From assembly GCF_002738225.1 (NCBI RefSeq), contig NZ_PEBQ01000144.1, positions 124,001 to 188,000 on the forward strand: a stretch of DNA of 64,000 bases. Direction: 5' to 3'. The stretch comes from Acetobacter pomorum. Lineage in GTDB: Bacteria > Pseudomonadota > Alphaproteobacteria > Acetobacterales > Acetobacteraceae. Made by a program: the position numbers and the translations under genes. How positions within the stretch are numbered: the first letter of the stretch is position 1; every line of letters begins with the position of its first letter. The notes under the pieces were generated by a model. It was given only the letters and a program-made list of their open reading frames with translations, searched no databases and was not told the DNA's origin. Below, piece by piece: positions 27,023 to 36,134 of the stretch.

Positions 27023-27536
27023 TATGGTTTCTCCGCCACAACATACGCCACTGGCTTTGCCGGAGGGATGGTGTGTGCAGGAGCATATTCGGCCTGATGT
27101 GGCTGGGTACCGGCTTTTGCAGGACCGGGTTGGGCGAGAGTATTGCTGGTGGATGCGGCAGGCAGCTTCGGATAATTCCCTGGCGCATTTTCTGCAAACT
27201 GCACCCGTTAATATCGGCCTGTTACGGCATGGGCAGCAGATCCAAGGTTTTTTTGAGCTGGATCTGGCAGATCCACAGTCTGTAAACCTTTCTTATTTTG
27301 GCCTGTTTCCCGAAGCCGTCGGTCATGGGGTTGGGCGCGCTTTTCTGGATCATGTGCTCCGTTTGGCATGGCGCAATGGCCCGCAATCTGTGCGTGTGAA
27401 CACCTGTAATGCAGATCATCCACGCGCGCTTCCTTTGTATCAGCAGGCAGGTTTCAAGATTATCCGGCGTGTTGAAGAAGTTTGGGATGTGCCCGATAGG
27501 CTGGGTATTCCTGTGCCACAGCATTTGCGTGTGTGA
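27018..27536 (+). CDS. GNAT family N-acetyltransferase
   Basis: A small acyltransferase-like protein (172 residues from the ATG at 27018). The acetyl-CoA binding region is recognisable as VGHGVGRAFLDHVLRLAW, followed by the RVNTCNADHPRALPLYQQAGF segment common at the end of GNAT domains. The substrate cannot be told. The start is uncertain: ATGs at 26997, 27018 and 27024 are all in frame and the first two lie in the arms of a perfect hairpin. It follows rpoD closely, so it may be read through from there. Confidence 0.75.
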   Translation: MRMVSPPQHTPLALPEGWCVQEHIRPDVAGYRLLQDRVGREYCWWMRQAASDNSLAHFLQTAPVNIGLLRHGQQIQGFFELDLADPQSVNLSYFGLFPEAVGHGVGRAFLDHVLRLAWRNGPQSVRVNTCNADHPRALPLYQQAGFKIIRRVEEVWDVPDRLGIPVPQHLRV

Positions 27537-27561
27537 ATCTTTCTTGCTTTTACCGTCTAAA

Positions 27562-27702
27562 TATGATTGAGACTGCACTTTCCCTGCCGGGTTCATGGCA
27601 TTGGCCCGGCTATACCCGCAGCTTCAGATTTTAAAACTCTGTGGCACCGTAAGCCGGAAGGGTTCGGCACGGGTGGGTTGATTGTATCCGAAGGGAGTAA
27701 AC
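27562..27702 (+). promoter_or_regulatory. Leader and possible promoter of the rpsF operon
   Basis: The 166-base gap before rpsF has a -10-like TATGAT at 27562-27567 with a poor -35. Two small hairpins follow: GCCGGG/CCCGGC (27586-27610) and GCCG/CGGC (27653-27668), the second close to CACCG and to the AAGGGAG binding site. An S6:S18 autoregulatory leader is known for this operon in other bacteria and could be here, but I cannot confirm its consensus. Confidence 0.35.
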
Positions 27703-28161
27703 ATGCCACTTTATGAAACCGTGCTGATTGCGCGGAATGACATTTCCCAGCAGCAGGTGGATGCCATTCTTGATGGTATTGCCGCCCAGATTGAAGCCGA
27801 TGGCGGTGCCGTGCGCAAGCGCGAGTACTGGGGCCTGCGCAGCCTTGCCTATCGTATCAAAAAGAACCGCAAGGGCCACTATGCCCTTCTGGGTCTGGAA
27901 GCGCGTTCTGAACTGGTGAAAGAAATTGAACGCCAGCTTGCTCTGAACGAAGACGTTCTGCGTCTGCTGACACTGCGCGTTGAAGAAATTGACGAAGCTC
28001 CGTCTCCGGTTCTGTCCCGCAAGGGTGATGACCGCGGTGACCGTGGCTTCCGTGGCCCCAAACAGTCTGGTGGCCGTTTTGAAAGTGGCCGGAACCGTCG
28101 CAGCGGTGGTGAAGACCGCAGCAACGCTGAACAGCCAGCTGACAACGCAGCAGCGGAGTAA
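27703..28161 (+). CDS. rpsF: 30S ribosomal protein S6
   Basis: 152 residues beginning [15 protein letters not shown], the standard S6 start, with AAGGGAG upstream; an in-frame earlier start at 27682 is not needed. The ferredoxin-like S6 fold covers about 1-100 and includes [20 protein letters not shown]. The C-terminal third is a Gly/Arg/Asp-rich tail, longer than in E. coli but common in alphaproteobacteria. S6 pairs with S18 in the platform of the 30S subunit; the S18 gene follows six bases later. Confidence 0.97.
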   Translation: MPLYETVLIARNDISQQQVDAILDGIAAQIEADGGAVRKREYWGLRSLAYRIKKNRKGHYALLGLEARSELVKEIERQLALNEDVLRLLTLRVEEIDEAPSPVLSRKGDDRGDRGFRGPKQSGGRFESGRNRRSGGEDRSNAEQPADNAAAE

Positions 28162-28167
28162 TCCAGA

Positions 28168-28443
28168 ATGTCTGATACAATGGAAGTCAACCCCGCCGCC
28201 CGTCGCCCGGCCGTGGGTGCGCGTCGTCCGTTCTACCGTCGTCGCAAGTCCTGCCCGTTCTCCGGTCCCAACGCGCCGAAGATCGATTACAAGGACGTGC
28301 GTCTGCTCAGCCGCTTCCTGTCCGAACGTGGCAAGATCGTGCCGAGCCGCATTACGGCGGTTTCCGCAAAGAAGCAGCGTGAACTGGCGCAGGCTATCAA
28401 GCGTGCCCGCTTCCTGGCTCTGCTTCCCTACGTTGTAAGCTGA
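28168..28443 (+). CDS. rpsR: 30S ribosomal protein S18
   Basis: A 91-residue basic protein with the S18 core [20 protein letters not shown] and the C-terminal [20 protein letters not shown]. The N-terminus carries an alanine/arginine-rich extension before RRKSCPF. It binds 16S rRNA as a complex with S6. It lies between rpsF and rplI in the usual order without ssb or priB. Confidence 0.97.
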   Translation: MSDTMEVNPAARRPAVGARRPFYRRRKSCPFSGPNAPKIDYKDVRLLSRFLSERGKIVPSRITAVSAKKQRELAQAIKRARFLALLPYVVS

Positions 28444-28454
28444 GGGAGCGATCA

Positions 28455-29060
28455 ATGGCTGCTACAGAAGTAATCCTGCTTCAGCGCGTCGAACATCTGG
28501 GTCAGATGGGCGATGTGGTGAAGGTACGTCCGGGTTTTGCCCGTAACTATCTGCTGCCACAGGGCAAGGCTATTCGTGCGAACGATGCCAACCGTGCCCG
28601 TTTTGAGCGTGAACGCGCTCAGCTGGAAGCACAGAACATCAAGCGTCGTGAAGAAGCTGAACGTCTGTCCGAACGGATGGAAGGTCTGGCTGTCATCCTG
28701 ATCCGTCAGGCTGGCGATAGCGGTAGCCTGTATGGTTCCGTCAGCACGCGCGATGTTGCGCAGGCTGTTACGGAAGCAGGCTTCACCATTTCTCGCCAGC
28801 AGGTTTTCCTTGCACACCCCATTAAGTCTCTGGGGCTGTACGAAGTGAAAATCGCGCTGCACCCGGAAGTGGTTGTGCCGGTTATTGTCAACGTGGCACG
28901 TTCTGAAGAAGAAGCAGAACGTCAGGCTCGTGGCGAAGCTGCTTCTCCTGAAGAAGAAGCTGAAGTTGCAGGTGATGACGCCATTGTTGAAGGCGAACTC
29001 ATTACCGATCCAGCAGAAATTGCTGAAGCAGAAGCTGCTTCGGCAGAAGCTCACGCTTAA
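28455..29060 (+). CDS. rplI: 50S ribosomal protein L9
   Basis: A 201-residue L9. The N-terminal rRNA-binding domain has [20 protein letters not shown] and [14 protein letters not shown]; a long connecting helix (about 45-75) leads to the C-terminal domain ([19 protein letters not shown]). After about residue 148 there is an extra Glu/Ala-rich acidic tail of some 50 residues, seen in several alphaproteobacterial L9 proteins. It is the last gene of the operon and is followed by a strong terminator. Confidence 0.96.
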   Translation: MAATEVILLQRVEHLGQMGDVVKVRPGFARNYLLPQGKAIRANDANRARFERERAQLEAQNIKRREEAERLSERMEGLAVILIRQAGDSGSLYGSVSTRDVAQAVTEAGFTISRQQVFLAHPIKSLGLYEVKIALHPEVVVPVIVNVARSEEEAERQARGEAASPEEEAEVAGDDAIVEGELITDPAEIAEAEAASAEAHA

Positions 29061-29089
29061 TCTGCTATCTGCATTTTTCATGCGGAAGA

Positions 29090-29120
29090 AGCCCGGAAAT
29101 TCTTTTCCGGGCTTTTTTTT
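29090..29120 (+). terminator. Rho-independent terminator of the rpsF-rpsR-rplI operon
   Basis: AGCCCGGAAA and TTTCCGGGCT form a ten-base-pair stem with a short loop, followed directly by a run of T residues to about 29120. Confidence 0.93.
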
Positions 29121-29160
29121 TGCGCGTATGCTGCAATCAATTTTCTGAAGGAGACGCGGC

Positions 29161-30372
29161 ATGAAGCACGTTCTTGATCGTATTCTGCGGCACTTTATTG
29201 CAGATGGTCAGTTGCAGGTGCGCTGGCCTGATGGAAGCACAAGCCTGTATAAAGGGCGTAATCCCGGCCCATCAGCAGGTGTTGTGCTGCATAATCAGGC
29301 TGCTGTGCGAGCCATGGTGATAAACCCCGGCCTTGGGTTTGGTGAAGCCTATATGGACTCTCACCTCGATCCACTGGATTGCACACTCTATAATTTGCTG
29401 GATGTGCTGATGCTTAACGCCATGCGCCCCGGTGGCCATGTGGCGGAACGTCTGGCTTCGGCCCTGCGGTATGTACGCCGTGGATGGATACAGTTTAACC
29501 CCATCAAGCGCGCGCAGCAGAATGTGGCGCATCATTATGATCTGGATAACCGGCTGTATTCTTTGTTTCTAGATAAAGACTGGCAATATTCCTGCGCCTA
29601 TTTCCGGCATGGAACAGAAACGCTGGATGAGGCGCAAGCTGCCAAAAAGCACCATATTGCAGCCAAGTTACTGCTTAACCGGCCGGATTTGGAAGTTCTG
29701 GATATTGGCTGCGGTTGGGGCGGTATGGCCCTTACCTTGGCCAAGGATTACGGAGCGATTGTAACTGGCATCACCCTTTCTCATGAACAGCTGGCCTTTG
29801 CACGCAAACGTGCTACGGATGCCGGGTTGGAAGGGCGCGTACGGTTTGAACTTCTGGATTATCGCAACCTGCACCGGCGTTTTGACCGGATTGTCTCGGT
29901 TGGTATGTTTGAACATGTAGGGGTAGGGCATTACCGCCAGTTTTTTGATGTTATCAAAAATGCGCTGGTGGAAGATGGTGTGGCTCTTGTGCATTCCATT
30001 GGCCGAAGCGATGGGCCGGGCACAACAAACCCGTGGGTAAACAAATATATTTTCCCCGGTGGATATTCCCCAGCGTTAAGTGAGGTCTTTGCAGCTGTTG
30101 AACCCACTGGCCTGTGGGTAACGGATTGTGAAATCCTGCGTTTGCATTACGCCAAAACCATTGCCATCTGGCGTGAACGTTTTGCGGCCAAACGTGCTGA
30201 GGCTGTGGCTTTGTATGATGAACGTTTTGCCCGGATGTTTGAATTTTACCTCAATGCTGCGGAACTGGCTTTCCGTGTGCAAGGGCATATGAACTTTCAG
30301 CTTCAGCTCTCCCGTTCCATTTCTGCCGTGCCGTTTACGCGGGATTATATGGCCGCAGCAGAAAAGGAATAA
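29161..30372 (+). CDS. cfa: Cyclopropane-fatty-acyl-phospholipid synthase family protein
   Basis: SAM-dependent methyltransferase that turns cis double bonds of membrane phospholipid acyl chains into cyclopropane rings, a change linked to acid and solvent tolerance. The 403-residue length is normal. After the N-terminal lipid-binding part, NVAHHYDLDNRLYSLFLD (about 121-138) is characteristic, followed by the SAM loop VLDIGCGWGG at about 179-188 and the SVGMFEHVG motif. Cyclopropane lipids would make sense in an acid-producing bacterium, but that is inference. GAAGGAGACG precedes the ATG. It converges on rsmA with only 12 bases between the stops. Confidence 0.93.
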   Translation: MKHVLDRILRHFIADGQLQVRWPDGSTSLYKGRNPGPSAGVVLHNQAAVRAMVINPGLGFGEAYMDSHLDPLDCTLYNLLDVLMLNAMRPGGHVAERLASALRYVRRGWIQFNPIKRAQQNVAHHYDLDNRLYSLFLDKDWQYSCAYFRHGTETLDEAQAAKKHHIAAKLLLNRPDLEVLDIGCGWGGMALTLAKDYGAIVTGITLSHEQLAFARKRATDAGLEGRVRFELLDYRNLHRRFDRIVSVGMFEHVGVGHYRQFFDVIKNALVEDGVALVHSIGRSDGPGTTNPWVNKYIFPGGYSPALSEVFAAVEPTGLWVTDCEILRLHYAKTIAIWRERFAAKRAEAVALYDERFARMFEFYLNAAELAFRVQGHMNFQLQLSRSISAVPFTRDYMAAAEKE

Positions 30373-30384
30373 GGCGCTTCAGAT

Positions 30385-31218
30385 TTATTGCGCTGATAAG
30401 GCAAAATGCGCACGTGCCAAGCGGTCAAACTCTGCAATATCCAGAGTTTCCGCGCGGCGCGTGCCGTCTATTTCCGCCGCAGCCAAAAGCGTCTCACCAT
30501 TCAGTCCTTTTAGGGCCCCGCGCAGCATTTTCCGCCGTTGCCCAAAGGCGGCTGCCGTAACGCGTTCCATTGCTTTGAAAAGAGCTGGCTCAGGCTGCTG
30601 GGCATGAGGTGTAATGCTGGCAACGGCAGACCACACGGCTGGAGGCGGTGAAAAGGCACCCGGCGGCAGCTTCATGACAATGGCACAATCTGCACACCAT
30701 TGGGCCAGCACCGCCAGACGTCCGTAATGTTGGCTGTTGGGGGCGGCGCAAATGCGTTCAGCCACTTCCAGCTGAAACATCAGGGTAAGCCGCTCCCACG
30801 CGTTCCCTTGCCTAAGCCAGCCAACCAAAAGCGGGGTGGCCACATTGTAAGGCAGGTTGGCAATAATCTGGCGGGGTGCGGGGCAAAGCTGTGTGAGGTC
30901 ACACTTTAATGCATCGGCTTCCACCACCTTCAGGCGGTTTGGATAAAAGCTGGCCAGTTCCTGAATTACCAGTACTGCACGGCTATCCAGTTCCACTGCT
31001 GTTACGGATTCTGCAGGGCCGTTCAGCAAAGCCCGTGTCAGCCCACCGGGGCCGGGGCCAACTTCTACAACATGGCGGCCTTTTAGGTTGCCGGCCAATG
31101 AGGCAATGCGTTCTGTAACACCCGGATCAAGCAGAAAGTGCTGGCCAAGGGCTTTGCGCGCATCCAGCCCATGCCGATGGATAACATCGCGCAGGCTTTC
31201 CAGAGATGGGGCAGACAG
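30385..31218 (-). CDS. rsmA: 16S rRNA dimethyladenosine transferase, probable CTG start
   Basis: Dimethylates the two adjacent adenines in the 3' hairpin of 16S rRNA (KsgA). The frame contains ALGQHFLLD, the SAM motif VEVGPGPGGLT and the catalytic NLPYN. The whole N-terminus, including ALGQHFL, lies upstream of the first TTG (31098) and no ATG or GTG exists in frame before the stop codon at 31234-31236. The CTG at 31218 has AGGGGG nine bases upstream and gives 277 residues of normal layout, so I take it as start; CTG at 31203 is an alternative. It begins five bases after the surA stop. PdxA, often between them in other bacteria, is absent. Confidence 0.9.
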   Translation of the reverse strand: MSAPSLESLRDVIHRHGLDARKALGQHFLLDPGVTERIASLAGNLKGRHVVEVGPGPGGLTRALLNGPAESVTAVELDSRAVLVIQELASFYPNRLKVVEADALKCDLTQLCPAPRQIIANLPYNVATPLLVGWLRQGNAWERLTLMFQLEVAERICAAPNSQHYGRLAVLAQWCADCAIVMKLPPGAFSPPPAVWSAVASITPHAQQPEPALFKAMERVTAAAFGQRRKMLRGALKGLNGETLLAAAEIDGTRRAETLDIAEFDRLARAHFALSAQ

Positions 31219-31222
31219 GGCC

Positions 31223-32590
31223 TTATACCCCCTTCAGTTTGATATGCTTGTCAATAATGGCGCGGCGGTGCAGGTCACTATCCAACTGGCGGGCAGCCTG
31301 TTCCACACGTTCGTTCATCAACTGGTCGGCAATTTCGCTGGGCGAGCGGTTGGAAAAGTTCTTTTCCTTTTTGGTGCAGACCATCAACAGGTCAATCCCA
31401 TCGCGCGAGACCAGCGGGCGCGATACCTTGCCTTCGGGAAGATCAGCCAGCAGAGACTGCATTTGCGGGTTCAGGCGTTCCAGCGGCATTTCACCCGGAT
31501 CTGTGGGGCGTTTTTCACCTTCTGCCTTGTTAAGGGCTTCCATTTCCGTGCAGCTATGGGTGTTCTGGATCACCTGCATGGCTTTTTGCAGGGTGGATTC
31601 CTGCTGCGGCGTAATATGCTGCGGGTCCAGCGGTGTATCAAAGGACAGGAACACCTGCCGAATGGTAATCAGGTGGCCCATTTCATGCCCGATTACACGC
31701 TTGCCGTTAAGCGTGATGATCACATAGCCACCCGGTACCTTGATGGGGTTGGAGATAGCCCCAACGCCAACAGGCATTTGCCGTACAACCTGCACCACAG
31801 AAGGGTCGAGTTCATCTTCCTGCACCCAGCCCATGGAGCCCCCGTCCAGCGCTGTCTGACTTTGGGAGAACTGGGCCGCCACAATGGGGAAGGGTGCGCC
31901 CTTATGCAGTTCCTGAATAACCGTGTTGGTGAAATCCAGCTCTTCCTGATCGTGCCGGGGATCTTCCACTTTTACAAAAATTTCGGCCAGTTCATATTCC
32001 GTGCGGCCGTCTTCACGCTTGAGCGCAGCCTGACGTTGGGCAATGTCCTGCGCAGAGACGCGTGAGCGCGCGCCCAGTTCCTGCCTGAGCACCTGTATCC
32101 AGCCGATCTGCACACGGATCTGGTCGATCAGTGTGGTGAGGGAAACACCATCCTGCGCAAGGTGCTCGCGCAGTGTCCCTTCAGGCATGCCGTTGCGGCG
32201 CTCAATATTGGTAATGGCGCCTGCAATCTGTTCTGGCGGCACATTGATATGGCGGCTGAGAATTTCCTGTGTGCGCAGGCGTTCATCAATAAGCTGGCGG
32301 ATAATCTGGGGCCGCAACCGTTCCATCAGATCAGGCGTAAGCGGCAGGCCGGTGGAAAGGGCAAACAGTTTGCCACGGTTATCAACGTCACGCTTGGTAA
32401 GCGGAATACTGTTGATAACAGCCAGAATCATGTCATCCGGTTCGGGCTGCGCAGGGGCTGCTGTCTGCTGTTGTGTTGTTGCGCTGGAGGTATGGCGTGT
32501 AGCGGCCTGCGCATAAGGTGCGCCACTTAGGGCCGGAACAGAAAGCGCGGCAAGGGAACAACAGGCCAGTGCAAGGGAACGCAGGCGCAT
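31223..32590 (-). CDS. surA: Periplasmic peptidyl-prolyl isomerase / outer-membrane protein chaperone SurA
   Basis: A 455-residue exported chaperone: signal peptide with cleavage near AQA at about 27-29, a low-complexity Gln/Thr/Ala stretch, a SurA N-terminal helical domain (about 55-205), and a parvulin domain (about 215-310; ELAEIFVKVEDPRHDQ to MGWVQEDELDPSVVQ). A second, less obvious parvulin-like region precedes the C-terminus. SurA carries LptD and porins across the periplasm, which fits its place just downstream of lptD. It ends five bases before the rsmA start. Confidence 0.92.
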   Translation of the reverse strand: MRLRSLALACCSLAALSVPALSGAPYAQAATRHTSSATTQQQTAAPAQPEPDDMILAVINSIPLTKRDVDNRGKLFALSTGLPLTPDLMERLRPQIIRQLIDERLRTQEILSRHINVPPEQIAGAITNIERRNGMPEGTLREHLAQDGVSLTTLIDQIRVQIGWIQVLRQELGARSRVSAQDIAQRQAALKREDGRTEYELAEIFVKVEDPRHDQEELDFTNTVIQELHKGAPFPIVAAQFSQSQTALDGGSMGWVQEDELDPSVVQVVRQMPVGVGAISNPIKVPGGYVIITLNGKRVIGHEMGHLITIRQVFLSFDTPLDPQHITPQQESTLQKAMQVIQNTHSCTEMEALNKAEGEKRPTDPGEMPLERLNPQMQSLLADLPEGKVSRPLVSRDGIDLLMVCTKKEKNFSNRSPSEIADQLMNERVEQAARQLDSDLHRRAIIDKHIKLKGV

Positions 32591-32671
32591 ACGGAACAGT
32601 CTTTCAGCTTTCTGCCAGATCAGGAACTTCGTTCCCTGATACCGGAGCGCGAGGCATTTTTGAAGCAGTTC

Positions 32672-35005
32672 TTACTTAAGACCGAAAGACCCAAGCGTTT
32701 TCAGGCTAACGGTGAACAGGAAGGTGGAGTTACGCTGCTGCCCGCCAATGGTGGTGTACTGCTTGAGATACATGAAATCGAGGCCGAAGCAGTCATTCGT
32801 GTACCCAATATCTCCACCCAGAGAAACAAATTCATGGCGGGAGAGGCTGCGGCGGGCAAAAGCGGAAAGATGCCAGTTGTCCCAGTCGGAGGAGAAACCA
32901 CCACTGATTTCATTCGTGCGGACAGTGTAGAGCTGGTTCGGGTTATAGGAGCGATAGTTGGTGGCGTAGTAGTAATAGGGTGTAACTGGCTCATACACAT
33001 AGCCGCCACGGATGCGGAAGTGTGGTACCCCGGCGCTGAACAGGGCATCACCAAAGTCAAATTTGCCGGTATAGGGGTTCAGCCGCATACGGGCGTTGAA
33101 GTCGAAATACTCGTTGGGTGAAACGCGGGCACGCGCTACGATATCCGAGGCATGATGATCCAGCCCGGAATAGGGCAGGCGGTCATGCTCGATATGTTCC
33201 TGAAAACTTTCCCCGGCCAGCAGGTCCACTTCATGGCCATCCCATGTCCAGTTGGCATGCACCCCAACATTGCCGCGCAGGCCGCCATCCAGCCTGTCCG
33301 TGCCCTGATAGCGGTTGAGTGAGAACAGCGTTGAATCCGTAAATTCATAGGCCATGCTGTCTTCGTTCGGAATCATGTCATTTGAACCCATCCCGGTGTT
33401 GGGGGCATAAATGGCCTGCACAATGGGTTCAATCAGCTGGGTGCCACGTCCCCGTTCAAACGAGCGTACAAACGGCCAGTTTGTTTTAAGGGCGATGGTT
33501 GGCAGAACCTGCCCGCTTACAACTGTGCGTGCTGTATTGTAGTAATTGGGCTGCTGGTACAGCTTGCGGGCGCGGTACACCATGGAATCAAGCCGCAGAG
33601 TAAGCAGGAACTGCTGGCCCTGACGGGAGCGCCACAGCCTATCCCAATTCAGCTGCAACTCACCGCGCTGATCCGCAGCACCGTTTTTACGATACACGTA
33701 AAAATCTGTGGTGTTTACGCTGGTGCGGCCGCCCAATGCATCGGGCTGGCCCACAAAGCTGTAGGTATAACGTGGCAGCGCCCACGGCAGATCGGTGTTG
33801 TGAATAACACCTTTGTTCAGGCCCTGATAGTATTGCCCATCAATACGCGTATAGGCGCCAGTGCCAAAGCCTTCAATATAGGCGTTGGAGTTTAGGGTAT
33901 CAGACCCATAACCCTGCACACGGTAATCGCGCATATAGTCAGCAGAGGTGGCAAGGTTGATATTGGCCCCGGCGCGCCAGTGCTTGTCTATGGAGAACTG
34001 GCCGCGCGCAAACAGATAGCCCTGCACACCATGGTTGCCGCCACGGCCCACATCATCACCAAAGCCGTTGGTGTAACTGTTACTGCGATGCGTATCGTAA
34101 GCCAGACCGCCCTGAATGTTGATCTTGCCGAAGTTGAAGAAGTTTCGGTACTGCGCGCTGATCTGCGGCCCTGTTTTGGTGGAGAACAGACCCTGCACAG
34201 TCAGATCGGACTGATCATCAATCACCCAGTAATAGGGGATGGTGAAATACGTGCCCAGATAACGGTCATGCGGTGTAATGCCGGGCATAAGAAACCCGCT
34301 GTGCCGTTTTGCTGAAGGATCTGTCATGGAGAAATAGGGCAGGTAGATAACCGGAATGCCCAGAATATCCAGATAGGCATCACGGAAATCAATCTTCTTG
34401 TGTTCCAGATCCTGCGTGGCGTCATAGGCGCGGAACTGCCAGAATGGCGCACGGGTTTTGTCTTTTTCGCAAATTTCGCAGGCCGTATAAACAGCGCGGC
34501 TCATGACATTGATCTTGCCTGCCGTACGCCGCAGCCCGTTTGCCGCCAGTTTGGCGTTGTCCTGCATGGTGGCGTTCACGTGCATCATGATGCCATCCTT
34601 CATGCCGCCAGAAAGTTCGGCATAATGGGTGTACAGCACGGAACCATCGGGCTGGATGGTGGCCACGTTGCCGCGCGCGGCTATAACGCCGGTATCGCGG
34701 TCATATACAATGCGGTCTGCCCGCAGCACATGGTCGCCCTGCCATACCTGCACATTGCCAGTCCAGGTAACGGTGTGCTCAACATCGTTGTAGTCAACCC
34801 GGTCAGCCTGAAAGGTTGCGGGTTCATCCGGAGATGTCGGGCGTCCGGTATCAAGGTGCATCACCTGTGGGCGGAACTGCGCGTGCGCGTGCTTGGGCGG
34901 GTTGATGAAAAGACACGCGGCCATGCCCCCCAATGCGGTTGCCGCACTCAGGGTGGAACGACGGCGCAGCAAAGGGCTGCGGAAAGGCCGGCGGGCCACG
35001 GTCAA
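32672..35005 (-). CDS. lptD: LPS assembly protein LptD
   Basis: Outer-membrane beta-barrel that inserts lipopolysaccharide into the outer leaflet with LptE. The 777-residue protein has a signal region at about 17-42, a periplasmic LptA-like jellyroll (about 60-175, FQADRVDYNDVEHTVTWTGN, DRIVYDRDTGVIAARGNV), and a long barrel rich in aromatic strands, ending FLFTVSLKTLGSFGLK. The start is TTG at 35005, which has GGAGG eight bases upstream and follows the lptG stop directly; GTG at 34999 is an alternative. Expression is therefore coupled to lptG. Confidence 0.94.
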   Translation of the reverse strand: MTVARRPFRSPLLRRRSTLSAATALGGMAACLFINPPKHAHAQFRPQVMHLDTGRPTSPDEPATFQADRVDYNDVEHTVTWTGNVQVWQGDHVLRADRIVYDRDTGVIAARGNVATIQPDGSVLYTHYAELSGGMKDGIMMHVNATMQDNAKLAANGLRRTAGKINVMSRAVYTACEICEKDKTRAPFWQFRAYDATQDLEHKKIDFRDAYLDILGIPVIYLPYFSMTDPSAKRHSGFLMPGITPHDRYLGTYFTIPYYWVIDDQSDLTVQGLFSTKTGPQISAQYRNFFNFGKINIQGGLAYDTHRSNSYTNGFGDDVGRGGNHGVQGYLFARGQFSIDKHWRAGANINLATSADYMRDYRVQGYGSDTLNSNAYIEGFGTGAYTRIDGQYYQGLNKGVIHNTDLPWALPRYTYSFVGQPDALGGRTSVNTTDFYVYRKNGAADQRGELQLNWDRLWRSRQGQQFLLTLRLDSMVYRARKLYQQPNYYNTARTVVSGQVLPTIALKTNWPFVRSFERGRGTQLIEPIVQAIYAPNTGMGSNDMIPNEDSMAYEFTDSTLFSLNRYQGTDRLDGGLRGNVGVHANWTWDGHEVDLLAGESFQEHIEHDRLPYSGLDHHASDIVARARVSPNEYFDFNARMRLNPYTGKFDFGDALFSAGVPHFRIRGGYVYEPVTPYYYYATNYRSYNPNQLYTVRTNEISGGFSSDWDNWHLSAFARRSLSRHEFVSLGGDIGYTNDCFGLDFMYLKQYTTIGGQQRNSTFLFTVSLKTLGSFGLK

Positions 35006-36118
35006 TCAGCCATCCTCCAGATGAAGCAGCAACGAAACAGCCAGACACAACCCGGCCAGTGTAGGCGCCCATGCAGCCAGCATCGGCGGGAGTGCCCCCG
35101 AATTCCCGAACTGCTCTGCAACCTTGGATACGGTGAAAAGCAGAAAACCAGCCGCAACGCCAGACCCGATCATGCGGGCAACGCCCCCGCGCCGTGATGG
35201 ACGCATGGAAAAACCCGCCGCAACCAGTGCCATAGTGCCTGCCAGCATGGGCAATGCCAGCAGGGACTGAAAATGAATACGATGGCGAATAGAAGAGAAA
35301 CCGGAGCGATCAAGCAAGGAAATAAAGCCCGGCAGCGCCCAGACAGATAATGTTTCGGGGGAAGAAAAACTTTCCTGCACACGGCTGACCGTTAAATCTG
35401 TTGGCAGATCAATCTGGCCGACGGGGTGCAGCAGATCATTGGGGCGCACGACGGAGGCATCGTTTAAAATCCATTTCAATGTTCCCAGATACCCCTCAGG
35501 CGCCTCGATTCGCATCATCAGCCTGTCTTGGTGATCAAGGCGGAACACGCTCACATTACGGATACGGAGCAACCCATCCTTAAGTTGCACACCGCGCGCA
35601 TGCAGCATGGCAACACCGTGGGGGTCAAACTGGGCATCAGATTGCCGTAGCCACAATGATCCGCTGGAAAGGCTGAGGGGGCCGCCGCCCGTGCGCAGAT
35701 ATTGCTGATCCAGTTCTTCTGCCCGGCGGTACATGGAAGAGGAAACCGGAGAAATTAGAGTAGTGAAAATGGCGCCAATCAACATGGCGCAGGCTACAGG
35801 GGCCGTTAGAAACTGCCATGCGGAAATACCAGCCGCACGTGCCACAATCAGTTCGGAAGAGCGGGTCAGCCGCCAGAAGCAGACAATCCCCCCCAACAGC
35901 ATGCCAAAGGGCAGAATTTCCGTGGCAAAATAGGGCACATGCAGGGCTGCAATTTCTGTGACCACATTGGTGGAAACATCTGGCTTGGTGGCCACGCGGC
36001 GCAGCAGATCAATAAAATCAAACAGGCAGACAATGCCGGTGAGAGAGGCGATCATCGCCACAACGGAAAACACAAACTGCCGCGCAATATAGCGAGAGAG
36101 GGTAACGGCAACAATCAT
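35006..36118 (-). CDS. lptG: LPS export ABC transporter permease LptG
   Basis: Inner-membrane permease of the LptB2FG extractor, 370 residues: TLSRYIARQFVFSVV begins the first of six helices, with helices at about 15-38, 60-80 and 100-120 and three more after a large periplasmic beta-jellyroll domain (about 135-265). It works with LptF, encoded 16 bases upstream, and the ATPase LptB, not in this window. Its stop abuts the lptD start. Confidence 0.94.
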   Translation of the reverse strand: MIVAVTLSRYIARQFVFSVVAMIASLTGIVCLFDFIDLLRRVATKPDVSTNVVTEIAALHVPYFATEILPFGMLLGGIVCFWRLTRSSELIVARAAGISAWQFLTAPVACAMLIGAIFTTLISPVSSSMYRRAEELDQQYLRTGGGPLSLSSGSLWLRQSDAQFDPHGVAMLHARGVQLKDGLLRIRNVSVFRLDHQDRLMMRIEAPEGYLGTLKWILNDASVVRPNDLLHPVGQIDLPTDLTVSRVQESFSSPETLSVWALPGFISLLDRSGFSSIRHRIHFQSLLALPMLAGTMALVAAGFSMRPSRRGGVARMIGSGVAAGFLLFTVSKVAEQFGNSGALPPMLAAWAPTLAGLCLAVSLLLHLEDG

Positions 36119-36134
36119 CAGGCCGAAAGCCCCT

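Noticed and set aside
31088..32065. 325-codon plus-strand reading frame
   Set aside because: Antisense to surA and rsmA and has no coding features of its own.
32672..35005. Frameshift or truncation in lptD
   Set aside because: The long barrel reads through without interruption and ends in a typical outer-membrane C-terminus.
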